DNA of 64,000 nucleotides from Motacilla alba alba (lineage: Eukaryota > Chordata > Aves > Passeriformes > Motacillidae): contig NC_052021.1 of NCBI RefSeq assembly GCF_015832195.1, positions 744,001 through 808,000 of the forward strand, read 5' to 3'. Positions 35,219 through 48,200 of this stretch are shown piece by piece. The notes below the pieces were generated by a model. It did not search any database. It was given only the letters and a program-made list of their open reading frames with translations, and was not told where the DNA came from. The translations under genes were made by a program, and so were the position numbers. Every line of letters begins with the position of its first letter. Position 1 is the stretch's first letter.

Positions 35219-35952
35219 CCAGGCTATCGTGGCAAGAGGAAAGTGTCCCGGCTAGGCGATGACGGCAACAGGGGCACAACAGCCTCTCCCCCCCCACCCC
35301 GCAAGTTCTGCAAGCTCCAGCCACCAGCGTTGCTTCGGCGCAGGAGACAAAAAAGGCAGCAGCACGGGTCTTGGGGCTAGAATCAAAGTTCGCATTATTT
35401 GCTGATAAGCACCCAAGACCAAGGCAGGAGGCTTCCAGGAGCCTTTATAACCTAACTTGGGAGGAGGGATTTAGGGTGACAAACCAATGAGGGAATGGTA
35501 GGGGAGGGGTTAAAGGCGGAGTGTTACACACTGGGGCCAATGAGAGATTGCAGGGGAGGAGAATAACTCAAACATACCAATGGGGTTTTGAGGGATACCA
35601 AATTGACAAAGAATTCTCTAGAAGAAAGGGCAGGCTCAGGGAAGGATTGACAACCAGTGGGAGGGGAAACAAAGAGGAGTCCGGGAAAAGGGGGCTGGAA
35701 CAGTAGGGATAAGAGGGATCTGAAACTTCGTAGGGAGTGGCTGGCTGGAAAACTAAAGATTGATAGCTAACTGAACTGAATAACGCTAAGAGAGCAGAGC
35801 TAATTTTAGCAACATAAGATACATAACAAGGGACTTGTGCCACTCCAGAGGCAGGGGGAGGGTAACATAAGAGAAGTATGAAATTACAAAGCAAGCAATG
35901 AGTTTAACAATAAAACCCAGCAAAACAGCAAAAACACACTACAACACCAGGC
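35219..35952. repeat. 6-bp target-site duplication pair (CCAGGC) bounding LTR 7
   Basis: CCAGGC is at 35219-35224 and 35947-35952. The right copy follows a canonical ...TACAACA end. The left copy abuts TATCGTGG rather than TG, so either the terminus has mutated or the family has an atypical 3' end. Confidence 0.75.
35225..35946 (-). mobile_element. solo LTR, ERVK-like (LTR 7)
   Basis: A 722-bp minus-sense LTR. On the minus strand it begins TGTTGTAGTGTG and ends GCCACGATA. A TATA-like TTATAAAGG is at plus-strand 35442-35450. The expected polyadenylation signal appears only as AATAAT (plus-strand ATTATT, 35394-35399). Several minus-strand CCAAT/ATTGG boxes lie in the GC-rich U3. Its start and ATCGTGGC end block are shared with LTR 2 at 14 kb, so both probably belong to one ERVK-like family. 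It is bounded by a perfect 6-bp duplication, and no internal retroviral genes remain. Confidence 0.82.
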
Positions 35953-38900
35953 AAACCTCTTCACACACACTGATGTGTATGATATGTTCTTGACTATCAT
36001 AGTGTCTTCGGTTATCTGCCTGTTACACAGAAGGGCACCTCAGCAAGTGGCTCTCATATGTTTTCTCTTATATTGTGGTGTTAAACAGCTTCTTTGCGAA
36101 ACCCTTTGGATTGCATCAGCTGTGTGATTCTGGGTTTGGCTGCCTGATGTGACGGTTCATTAAAATAGAGTTCAGTCTGGGATTACTGGTGAGGTTTGCC
36201 ACCCGTGTGCCCTGCATGCCTAAGTGGATTGTGGGTGTTACGAGTACATCAGGAAACAGCTTACAGGGACATGTATTTTAATACACAGGGTTGAACATCT
36301 GCCTCTTGTAATCAGTCACTGTCCCATTCAAAAATCATTTCTGGCATTCAGTCAACCAAAAATACCTGAGAACAGCCTGGTGGTTGGTTCAGTAGGAGTT
36401 TGTGAGTAGAAAGAAACCAGTTGGATTCACACAAAATACAATTCAGTGGTAAAGTCTTACTGTTGTTGTTGGTACAGACCTTCTCATGTTCCTCACTCTG
36501 ATTTGGCATTAATGAGTTCTTACAAACATCTCTGTGTTTATACATCTGTCTCTTGTTTGTTTCTATCCATCTGTCTTAGACCACACTGGAGTTTTGCATT
36601 TCCTTTTTTTTGTTAAGCACGAAGCAGCTGGCCAGGGCATGTACAGTCACATACAGCTGTATACATGTTTCTAAATTAATATCTGCTCAATGAATGTCTG
36701 GAAGGAATCCCTCTGTTCCCCTCACATGTTTCAAGTCTTACCGTTTGTTTGGATATACAAATCAATCTGATTTCCTACTTCTGTTCTTTTGAATTTAAAA
36801 TTTTTTATGCTTTCTTTAGGCATTTCAGAAAAATGTCTGCTTTCACAAACATTAAAATTTGAAACTAAGTTATGAATGTAAAATTATTGAGAAATCATGA
36901 AAAGTATCAACCATTGGGTACCAAACTGGCTGCACTGAGACCCCATAACATGCCCATGTGAGTATTTTTTGGGTTTTAGCTTTGGTTTTGACTGTTTTAA
37001 TTGCACATTTGGAACTGGAAATACTTGATCTGTTTGAAATGAGTGTTAAAAAAATAGTTGCAGTTTTCAATATTGTAAAGACAGTTTTAAAATTTGAACG
37101 GTTGGATTTTTCATTGTCTGATAGTCACAATTCTTCTAACCTTTTAGAGTCAGATTTCAGGTATTATTTTTGCAAGCTAATGCTGTTGTGTGTTGTAATT
37201 AAGCAGATTTTGAAGATAGTTACAAATAACAAAGTCACCATAAAAAACACTCAACAAATTTACAATAGGTTTGTTTTCTCCCTGTTTGTTTTTCTCTTGT
37301 TGCTGTTGTTCACAGCCTTACAGGCAGTATTACTCCTGTTAGAGGTTGAGCAGAGAAGAAATCCCATAAGAAAAAACCCAAATGCTCAGGTCTCAAGATT
37401 TATCTAGTGCTGCTCAAGTCCATGTATGAATTTACTGTGGCTGGAGTAGCAAGGTGTTCCCCTGCAGCCAGCAGCCTCGCGGGGAAGTGCTCCCACTGTG
37501 GCACAGGAGGGCAGCTCCACTCCCGTGCTGCAGACAGAGCTTCTCCAGGCACAGGGAGCTCTGTTCCCAAAACCCCCAGGCCCTGTGGGCACTCAGCCTG
37601 TGGCAGTTAGCTGGGAGAGCGGCTGGAAGGATGCTGCTGGTGAACTGAGAGGAATGCTGCCTAAAATGTACCAGAAAGCTGGCAAACCCAGCCTTCTGTC
37701 TCTTACAGTGAAATGTTTGTAACCCACATGTGCACTGGGAATAATTCCCTCACACTAAAAATCAAATCCAGCAGTTCAAATAAATCCAGCAGCTAGCTTA
37801 AAACAGTGAAGTCCAACTGGATGAGGAGACAGGCAGGGTTCATGCTTTATTTACCTTAATAGATTTTTGAAGCTAAGTCCTCTGCAGCTGTTTGAAAATT
37901 TATGGAATTCATTTCTAAAGCAAAACACTTGGATGATAGACATGGCTGTGATTCCAGTTGTGCCAGTGCCAGGAAAGCTTTTGGTTTTGTACTGTGAATA
38001 CTCTTTAATAAAAGGTCTTGTATTTAGCCTTTTGGCTTCTGAAAGCAAATTACTCCCTTCTTGGTATGCAGCTGATGGTGATGCAGCCTCATGATTTAGC
38101 TTTCAGTTTGTAGTTGTCACTGGCTGTTCATGTCTTTGCTGCCTGCACAGCAAGGCCTGGCAGTGGCACAGCACAGCTGAAGGAGATGCTCTGATTGCAG
38201 CCCAGGGTCACCAACTGCACCTCTGCTGCCGTGCCCAGCACGAGAACACTGTCGGTGTGATTGCCTCTTGTACACAGATGGCCTTTTAAAATGTGCTTAA
38301 ACTCCTGATAGATTTCCAAATATTTCCAATTGACAGCCTCCTTACAAATACCCATTTTGGGGATGGGAGCCAACATTTCCATAATCATGTTTGGTCATTC
38401 ACACAACCATAACGTTTGAATATAATGAGGAAAATTGGCTGTGCTAAGGCAGAAGCATTAATTGGAAGTAAATGCCAAAAAAGATGTTTTTGTAATGAAT
38501 GCATGGGTATTTAAGTAGTTTCTCATCACTTTAATATCAAAAAATGTGCTGGGATCTGCCAACTGACTTGGTAATCTTGGCTAATATCAGGGAAGTTGCA
38601 CACAGTCAATGGCTTTAAGCAGCACTGTTACTCCGCATGCTTCTCAGGATCTGGGCATTTTAGCAGCAATTGCTTGCTGCCTTTTACAAGCTTGGCAGTA
38701 AGTGTCAAAGTGACTGCAGTTTTTGTCTAGGGAAAGCACTGTCCTGTAATTCCAAGGGGCACTCGAGGACACCACTCATGATAGCTGAATAAGGACCTTA
38801 CAACATTTTACTGATCCCTGACTTGGCTTCACTGAGAGACCAGCTCAGTAAAATTTGCCTGCCTGTGGGGACTGCCATGCAGAGTGGAATACCACATTTA

Positions 38901-41245
38901 CCCAACTATAGCTGAAGGAGGACTTTATTTCATGGGAATTTCACTGTTTTTTTTTTCAGTACCCTGGATAGACATTGTGCCATGGCACAGCAGTGTCTGA
39001 GGCACAAAATAAAGCAAAGCAGGGCTGTGAGAGCCACTTCCGTCTGCACATTGCAGCTCTGAGTGGTTCAAAATGACACTGAGCCTAGTTACAAAGCAGA
39101 GCTACTGAGAAGCCCTTCACAGTCCTGTAATACCGTTCATATCTCATGGCAAGTCATGTGCAGCTCCACCCATCAATGTTTCCTTTTCCATTCTACTGTT
39201 GGCATGACAAAGCAGGGAAGTGTTGCCAGAGTTAGACTCCAACTCTTTCATCTGTGTCTAGAAACTGGCTCACACTGGCCATGAGAGTGTTTTAGATAGT
39301 ATTTCCATCTTGTCTTACTGTCTACTCATGATTCATTTGTAGACTGCCAGATCTTATACATTTTGCTCTTGTAGGTTTTTTTTGCTTTCTCTTGAGATTG
39401 TGCCTATTTCATCTCCCTTGCTTTTTAAGTAGAAAATGCTTTTTTTTTTCCAGAGAGTTTGAGGATATTTCTTTCTCATATTTTTCTGTATTACTGTGTA
39501 ATTTTCCTTCTTTGTGAAAGAAGGTGCTGCCTCAAGACCTGCCAGAAGCTATGGCTGCCATTTAATTTCTGTGTTTTCTTTCCTGTTGTAGGAGGTTTTA
39601 AAGGGGTTGTTTTGTTTTTTATTATTTGTTCTAAGGGAGGGACAAAAATGAAGGAAAACTGATCTTACTTGAGGGAGAGTGTGTTTTGCTGTGATCATTC
39701 AAGGAAGTAAATTATTTTCTGTTCAAGAACCTCAGCAGGTCTTAATTGACATTGTAGGTAGATACATGTCACACTAAGGAAGCCTAGTCATGCTCCTCTT
39801 CGACAAAAATAGTGCAACCCCTGACATTATTGAGGTGCACTACAGATTATTTTTCAGTAAAAAGAGTTGTATTTTCTCTCAAGGTGACGAGATAAGTAGC
39901 TGATTTCTTTTTCTGTCTACCGTGTGTAGATGTATCATATTACAATGTTGTAATTGATGAAAATTAGGCCTCGTACTAGAAGTTCTTTCCTTAAAGTATG
40001 TCCACAGTCAGTGTTTTCATCCTGTAGCTTATACATATGTCTAATGTGAGATTATCTAAGAGAAAATCTGGTAGGCACAAAATATTGGAAAATGTCTTAA
40101 GGTATGGAACTGTGTGGATTTCCACAAAGTTCGAATGAGGTCTCTTCGCTGAGTGCCTTTACAAGAACAAAAAAGGTCAAAGGATACAAAGAAAACATGA
40201 CTTGAAGTCTGATAAAAGATACAAAACAACAAAAAAGAAGGACTGAATAGTTAATTTTCACTGCAGACGGAGATCACTGACATGTCCCAGGGAGGTCTCA
40301 TCACCTCCTCAGTCTCAGGCAAGTGTATCAGGAATGAGGAGGTATTTGCTTAAGTCATGGCATTGTTTGTAGTAATAAAAGTTAAAGTGGCTGTGAAGAT
40401 GTATAGGAGGATCTTGAAATAACACATGATTAAGGGATCAAATGATAAATGAAGTGTTGAAAATGGAAATTACTGTACATTGTAGAAGCCACTCCTGATC
40501 TGTACATGTAACACGAAGGGCACTGAAGTGGTAGTTATTACTTTCAGGTAGTTTTGGATAATTGTGTGACTACATCACTCCAGTGCTCAGAGTCCACATC
40601 TCAGATGCAGTTCTGGCACCTCTCCCCTCTCAGAAAGATAGATGAGGAGCCCAACAAGGCTTATTGCATTTTTGAAGCTGTTCCATACAAGGAATGACAA
40701 AGAAGACAAGTCTTCATCTTAGAGGAGAGAAAACTGTAGTGGTATGAAATAGAGAGCCTGTAAAATAATAAGTAGAAAATAGTGAGAAGAGAAGGATTAG
40801 TAAATGTTTCTTGTAGTGGGGATAATACTGGGAACTGGGTTTTAAAACAGAAGTAGTCTTTTTTTCCCCAGACCTATTATTAAATTGTGTGACTTGTTAC
40901 TCAAAAATGTTGTGGATACCAAAAATATAGCTGGATTAAATACAGTATTATAAAGGCAAATTCATGAAAGGAAATCCTGTAAGAGGCTATAAAATATGAA
41001 GATACCACATCTGGCTCAGGTTGCTTGAATGGTTTGCTAAAGGAAAGATGAAATAGTCTAGCCTTGGTTGATATTCTTCTCCTAAACCATAATGGTCAGA
41101 AATCGTGCGCAGGGCTGCAGGACCTTTGGGCTGACCAAGACAGCAGAGTTATGTTGTCAGTGATACATGACAGCAGTGGCTGGAAAAAACCAAACGCTCC
41201 TGCTGTACACAGAATAAAATCAGAATTATATTTGTGCTGTAGCCT

Positions 41246-41279
41246 TTTTCATGACTGGAGTGTTTTCATGACTGGAGTG
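41246..41279. repeat. perfect 17-bp tandem duplication
   Basis: The unit ttttcatgactggagtg occurs twice in direct contact (41246-41262 and 41263-41279) with no difference. This indicates a recent slippage or duplication event. Confidence 0.9.
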
Positions 41280-42485
41280 TGACGAGAGCAGCAGTGCTGT
41301 TCTGAACTGCCTGACTCATTTGAGCCATCTCTTTCTCATTTGTAGGTGTAGGATTATTGCACTGCCTTTCTCTAAAGCCCAGTGACCAGTGAACTCAGTC
41401 ACAGTTCAGGTTCCCCTAGAGACCTGGGCTTGGAAGGCCCTCTGTATAGAGCAATGGACTCCCTTCCCTCTTGAATCTGGTGAGCTGTGGAAAGCTGCAT
41501 GACCTGCAATTGGCAGCCTGCACAATGTGACTGAACAGCTCCTGCCCTCACTCCAGTTCCTCTGCCTCTGTAGGAGCTGTGCTGTTATAGCAGAGACCTT
41601 TCTGCCTGGAAGGGAAATGAAAAAATTATTCTTCTCTGTGGAGCACCTTTTAGTTTTGTGGCAATGCTGCAATGGGCTTGCTGCCATTGGCTGTGCTCTT
41701 TCCTTTGCCAAGCACTCAAGCAGGTTGTGGTGCTCTGACACTCAGGCCAGAGCTGTTGATTTCCCTGGGAGCAGTGAGGTGTGCAAAGGGATGCGTTTTC
41801 ATGGCCCCTGCTAGTGAGCAGATGGGCTCCTGCTTCTCGTACTTACTGGACTACTTCAGTCAACTGTGGCTCCATTCCCAAGTATTAATCTGTCAGCTTT
41901 GAGGCTGCAGCTTACAAAAAAGATAGTTTACCGTGACCAGGTGCTGTAGGCAAGTGTGGCTATTGAGGTGTTGAGTGGATTTTCTGTTTGTACAGATCTT
42001 CCTGTTCGGGCATCCAATAGCCTCAAAGAGTCCAGCTGGAGTCCAGAACTCCAGCTCATCCTGATTCTCTTGCATGTGCCCTACACAGATGGAAATGTCA
42101 TGGAAGTGCTTTTGAAGCATCCCTCCCTGTCTAAATACCATCATTTCTGTCTTCTCAATGCTGTGCTTCTGTAGCTGGGCTCTTGCCAGCACAGCCAGCC
42201 AGAGCAGTCTTGGAAAAGCCAGGAGAGAGCATACTCTGTAATGAGGAGAGAACAAAGACCTAAGGTTTGAGCAAATGTTTCCTGTTTGTCTGGAAGTCTC
42301 CTATCTGCCCCTCTCACCCAAAGAGGAAACAAATATTCCTATTTTGTAGCAGAACTTCTAAAGTACAAATGATTAATTTATTTGCCATGTATTACTGCTT
42401 GTCCAACCAGAACTATTAGACGTTGATCTGTCTTGGAAGGACTGTGAAGAATTCTGTTATACTGTGTTCAAAAATACCTTCACTC

Positions 42486-42508
42486 AAAAAAAAAAAAAAA
42501 AAAAAAAA
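42486..42508 (+). repeat. poly(A) run, 23 bp
   Basis: An uninterrupted A run. No polyadenylation signal, gene-derived sequence or flanking duplication could be recognised upstream, so it is best treated as a simple repeat. The following 'gagctttattgttaggcaag' was not identified. Confidence 0.85.
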
Positions 42509-44396
42509 GAGCTTTATTGTTAGGCAAGGGGCCTAGTTCCGGAATTTTTCCAAATCTATTTTTAGCACAAAAAAAACCATCCAAGGTGTTAGAACTTTTC
42601 GCTTAGGGTCAAGTATTTCTTCTTCAAGAGCTTGTAGCAGACAAAGCCTCTGACATGGAATTAAAGGGTAATATCAGACTTGGATGTGGAGATCTTTCCC
42701 TGTGCTTCTTAAGGATAGAGAGATAGATGGCATGAGAGCGTCCTCAAAAAAAAAGCCGAGGCCTGAAATCTATCATCTTAATTAGTCAGAAAGATGTCCT
42801 TAGTCCTTGTCTCCCACATCCCCGCTGCCCTAGGTACTTATTTACTCTTTGCTGCTGTGGCTTTTGCACAGACACCGAAATGTGTGATGCAGTTGTGTGT
42901 TAATGGAGGCACAGGAGAGAGGCAATTTTGCTGTTCATGCAGAAGTGCCAATACAGTGTAGGGCTGCACTAGTGTCCTACTCTGGGATAAAACTGCATGA
43001 AGAGGGCATCACACAACTGTAAAATGGAGGTGCTGGAGACTTGAGATGCTGGAGACATGGAGATGCTGGGACTTAACTGCTGCCACCTTCACCCTGTGTT
43101 CTTTGCCCTTCACAGTTCTGAGGGTGCTGCGTTTATATGCATACCTTCATCTTCTTGGCTTGGGGAGGGAGACTCTTTGGCAACCTGTTCACTCTTTACA
43201 AGTCAGGAAAAATGCTCTAGGAGTTGTTTTGCTATGCATGCTAAGTTGCAGTTATACTGAATTCCAATAGAGAAATGCAATCATCAGTCTGTGTTTAAAA
43301 TTCTGGTTCTACCTTGTATTAAGCATGGCTGCTATAATATCCTTTCTTCCTGCTCTCACACACAGTAGGAGCTTTTCACAGTCCATTTCACTGCAGCATC
43401 CTGGGGAAAGCTGACCTCCTGACCTTGTTTCAACTGTGCTCTTCTGTAACACTCTGCTCATTTCACTGGTAGATGGAATGAGCAGCAAGCTACACACAGA
43501 GCACACATCCTTTAGGGAAGAATTGTGCCATATCCATGCACTGTCCTGGCAACTTCAGCTGAGAACTGCACAATGACAGAACCATTTTAGCAATGTTTAC
43601 TTTATAGAGTCCCAAAAGGTAATGCAGCCAAAAGAATCTGCTGAGGAATCCAAATAGGACAGCCGCTGATGTGAATGACTTGGGACAGTCTCCTGCCTGG
43701 TGTCAGGTGCAGAGAAAGCTGTGCAAACACAACACTATCAGCATTGCTGGAACAACTGCAGTAGGTTACTTGACAAGAAAAGGGGGTTTGTCACTTATCA
43801 GTCGTTAAATTCCTCTAATATAAATGTGAGCTCACTCCTAATTACAAATAGATGAATGAAGTGTTTCATAGAAGTGGGGTCATGGACTTGCATCTTGCAG
43901 GAACACAATGACCCTGTCCTGAAAATTTCTTTTTCTGAGGTCATGAGAAGAAAGGTGAATACTCCGGGGAACAGTCAGATTTTGGTTCACACATACAGAT
44001 AGTGATGAACTCAAACATGGATGCTGCCTTGTGGTTACAACAGGATCTGATTTTTCTGTGCTTGATGCTCTAAATGTGTTTAGAAAGATCTTAATCTTTC
44101 CCCAGTCTTGGGAAAAAGTAAATTAGTAAGTTTGCTACTCCTCTCATCTGTTTTCCTTTTCCCCTCATTTCTATTTTGGAATCTTCACTGCTGTATGATT
44201 TGGTTTCCTGCCCAGACAGAAAAATTAGAGTTTCCGTCTAGACAGGAGATATTTACTCTTTCAGAAGACAGGTTTTTAAACCAGGGCGTTAGAACAACAT
44301 TCATCAATGCTGTTTGCACTACACACCCAGTCTAGATAGCATCAAAGCTCTGTTGTTCCTTACCTGTCACTTAGGACCAGAGTAAAATACAGTTCC

Positions 44397-45266
44397 TCCC
44401 TGTTATGGATGAATGTCAAAATTCATATTTTATTTAGGTAAAAAGCAAATGTAAGGTAGTATAAAGTATATTAGAAGTAGTTTTAGATATTAAAGGATTG
44501 GAATTGATGTGGGGATTGCATCTGGACATGTTTCAGAAAAGCCAGGAAAAACGGCCAGCAGTATTGAGAAACTGACATACACACACATACCTCACCAATA
44601 GACTACATTTACATGTGAAGCACAGCAGTAACTCATCCTTTCGAGGCTTCAGTTAAGTAAAGAATTACGCCATCTACAGCACACCTGACTACTCACGACC
44701 GGAGGCAAGGAGCTCACACTATTCAGATTTGTAATCTGCTTCTGGGAAATCTCTTAGTTTGTAAAAGAGACTTCCAGTAAGGACTGAATATCAGGTATTC
44801 AGAATGTTAACAAGAATATCTCTCTCGGTATGGGACGGTGTGGATTGTTAAGCTTGATTGTTTGAGTCCTGTCTAGCACAAGACCAGAAGTCGATGAATT
44901 ATTCCTGAAGACATCGAGGACTGGACCATCTTCCATCAGATAGCATTCTACTAGACTGGAGAAACCTTTGGGACTTGTTTGATTAAGAAAAGGACAATGG
45001 ACTTCCTAGCCCGCGGCAAGAAAAAGAGGATAAAACCTAGGTTCGAGAAGGCCATGGTGTGCCACTGCACTCCAAAGCTGCCAGTGCTTGGAGCTGCATA
45101 GCGTGTCACCCAGGGTCTATTCCCGGGCTAGACTCTGTCCGATCCATGGCTGACCGAAATTCTGTCATTTTTACGCGAAATAAATTTTATACTTTGTTAT
45201 TATATAATAATTTGGCTCTCGCAAATTATTAAAAATTTAGATTGGCAATTTCATTCATAACATCCC
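44397..45266. repeat. 4-bp target-site duplication pair (TCCC) bounding LTR 8
   Basis: TCCC is at 44397-44400 and 45263-45266, directly outside TGTTATGG and CATAACA. The same length of duplication is seen for the related LTR at 30243-31109. Confidence 0.82.
44401..45262 (+). mobile_element. solo LTR, TGTTAT/ATAACA family (LTR 8), plus sense
   Basis: An 862-bp LTR starting TGTTATGGATGAATG and ending TTTCATTCATAACA, so the ends form an inverted repeat. The core promoter reads GCAAGAAAAAGAGGATAAAA (TATA-like element at 45029-45035). AATAAA is at 45179-45184, followed by 78 bp of U5 containing AATTTGGCTCTCGC. It is a second copy of the family seen inverted at 30243-31109 and is nearly equal in length. 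In this copy the TATA box has changed to GATAAAA. There is no coding sequence, so it is a solo LTR. Confidence 0.9.
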
Positions 45267-48200
45267 CATGAGTGCTCACAGTCTGATTTAAACATTGTAC
45301 AGACCAATGCTGTAAAATGCTGCTGCCACTCTGCATACACTTGCCTGCAAAGGCTCCTGATTTAAGTTTTCCCCAGTGTACATGAGCTGGGAACTGCTGC
45401 CTGGATGTGTGGAAAACCTTGTGGAGACAGGAAATGCCATTCTGACTGAGCACTCTGTCCTGGTTAACTCCTGCATTACTTAAAGCACAGCTATTGCAAG
45501 GTTATATTTGAGTCTGGTTTATAGGAGAGGCCTATCCTTTTGGAACAGCTGCTGTATATGGATTATTTTGTTTCAAGGAAGCCAGGTGAGATGAATGGAT
45601 AGAGCCAGATGAGTCTCTCAGTTGAATTTTTAGTGTTGAATTTTTTGTTTACTTGAAAACGAACAAACTGTTCTTAATTATTGTTTCTTTAATGAGCAGA
45701 GTGGCTCAGTGATGATGTACAGTGTTTCAAAGCAGCTGTTGCAAAGGCTCTGATGTATAATAGCACAAGAAGGCAGGATGGCAAACAAAGCTGTTAGCTT
45801 TCAATAGCATGAAAATCATTGGAAAGATAAGGAGAAAGAAGTTGAGAAGGGTGCTGGGAAACACTGATTTGCAGTATCATTGTTATGAACAAAAGCTTTA
45901 TTTTCAGAGGGAAAATGCTGAGGAGCTAGAGGAACTGAACATCTGAAGACAAAGAAAACTACTATCAGAAGAAAAGAGTTGTGCAGTTTAGTTAATGCAG
46001 AAAAGTCACTTTCATTGGCATGTAATGAAAACTTGATAGTAGTTGTAATGATAGTACTTGATAGTACCTGTGGGTTAATTTGCATCCTATGTGCCTTACT
46101 GGGACTTTAGTGGGTGTAAATTAGACCAAATACTATGTCCTGATGTTACTGAGACAAGTTAGTTTTGTTTGAGATTTGAAGGCTTTTACTGTCCTTGATG
46201 AGAACAGCAACTGAAAAGGGGCTGCTAGCCTCGAGCAGGACTAGAGGTGATTTGAAGGTGCAGAGGGATGTTGAAATACTACAGTCCAAAAGCTCCATGT
46301 TGGGAACCTGTTGCAGGCTGTATGAAAGCAAATGAGGCATTCCTCAAGTCAGGAGTTACTAGAGCCAGAAACAGCAAAGATGGTTACACTTTGCTGATGG
46401 GTACTTGGAGGGGTCAAGTATCTACTGCTCAACTAGAGAAGACTTCAGCTTTTATTCTTTTTATGTAGGTGTGTGCTGAAGGCGGGCACGAGGGTTAACA
46501 CGTTCACACCAAATCATCACCTGCTGTAGATGTAATTGAGATCAGCAGAATGTCACTGCTTCCAAGGAAATGGTGTAGATTTATGCCAGTGTGGGTCTGG
46601 AACTCAGCCTTTTCTCTAATTATATTTGTCAAATAAACTGTATGTAGTTAGACAACAGACTTGGAAAGATAAGTCAGGAAAACACACCAGGATATTAATG
46701 CACTTGTAGGAATGATATGTATTTTGCCTCTCAGAGAGATTTAAGAGGAAAATGTGGTAAATGAAAAAAATGAATTTATTATTGTATTATTAAAAAAACA
46801 GCAGACTCCAAAAAACCTGGAGCTGAATTCCAACCAAAAATCAGAGATGTTGTGGAGCTTGATCTGAAGCTCTGAAAATTATTATGCAGACATTAGTGTA
46901 AATCTTGAGGCCAGTATTTGGTGAAAGTTTAGTCAACAACAGGTGAAAAATCAAAATGAAAGTGCAGTGAGCATCTCAGTGAGGCAAAATAATAATATAC
47001 GTATATTTAGCACTTAACATTTCCAGATTGTATGGCCATTCAATCATGCAGAAAGTTGCACTGATCTCAGATGCATGGAAAGAAAAGCCATGCCGTATTT
47101 CTAGAGCCTCTGTAGCTATTGAACAAGTTGATGTTAGACTGGAGGTTTTGGACTAAGGAATTATAGGTAATTTTTTAAAAAAAGCAAGAGAATGCATACT
47201 TTCTATCTAGGTTTAATAAATATAACACATACTTTGTTTTCCAAGGGCTGCTCAACTTAAAATCTAAGTAGTTGGTGTTTGGGATTGCAGTGGAGTTGAC
47301 TGGAATGTTTTAAGAGAATTAACTGGCAAACAATAGATTATGTCTTTCTGAAGAAAAATTATCTCTGCTATTGAAAGTCATTTTAAAGACATTTAAGGAG
47401 CTTGACTGCTGAAGAGCATCCAACATCCTAAGAAACCCAGTGTGTGTTTGGATACCAGCCCCTTCCTGCCAGGGGCCCCCCATGCCAGCCCAGGGACAGG
47501 GCAAAACTTGGCCCCCTCCTCAGCATTCCTGGAAGAGCAGTGAAAGCTGCTCAGAAAGGCCAGTGGTACAGCCTGTACTGTACCTCATGAACTTAAGTAC
47601 AGACTTGGTTGGGGGGAAGAAAAGAAGAATCTGAACAAAATGTTGGTAATCTGTCCAAGTAGAGATGGGACTGATCTCCCCAGGCCTAATTCTGTGTATG
47701 AAGTTAAATATATGCCTAGAAGGTTTCCTGAATACATTCAGAAAGTTCATCCACTCTCAACCGGAGAAATAAATGAGTGTAAAATCATAGAAATTTACAT
47801 CTCTTGGGTCTGAGTGACTTTCTGACCTTTCTGGTTGACTTCACTGTGGGAGTAGGGCCTAAGGCTGGCCCAAGTTCTCAGAAAAGGGACCATGTTCAGG
47901 GGGCTGAGCTCTCTGGGGAATTTGTACATTTGCAGTCTCAGAAAAATTTATTTTTGTAGCTGCCATATGTGAGGGCTTTTCACAATTGCCATCTGTGGAA
48001 TGAACAGCAGTCCAGGCTAAATGTGCACAGTTGCAAATATTAGAAAATATGGCTATTATAAAAAGTTTTAAGAACTTTATGCAAACATTCCATCTACAGT
48101 GGAAGGGCCAGATTCTAATATCACGCATGGTGCACAGCAACAGATTTTTCCTAGGTATGCCGGGATGCCCACACTGTGCCTGAGATTAGAATGTGTTTCA

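Larger units (their letters stand above)
35953..44396. other. 8.4 kb unique DNA, no gene recognised
   Basis: No exon, RNA gene or repeat family is recognised. The longest frame (36958-37407, 149 codons) is Leu/Ile/Lys-rich from AT-rich sequence and has no motif. Small structures are a perfect 17-bp tandem duplication at 41246-41279 and a run of 23 A at 42486-42508. Confidence 0.5.

Noticed and set aside
36958..37407. 149-codon hydrophobic open frame
   Set aside because: Leu/Ile/Val/Lys-rich composition from AT-rich DNA, with no domain, no plausible splice context and no family resemblance.
42486..42530. Poly(A) run as the tail of a processed pseudogene
   Set aside because: No gene-like sequence, polyadenylation signal or flanking duplication upstream. 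Processed pseudogenes are rare in birds.
30243..45262. LTR 5 and LTR 8 as the two ends of one provirus
   Set aside because: They are in opposite orientation, each has its own target duplication, and no retroviral genes lie between.
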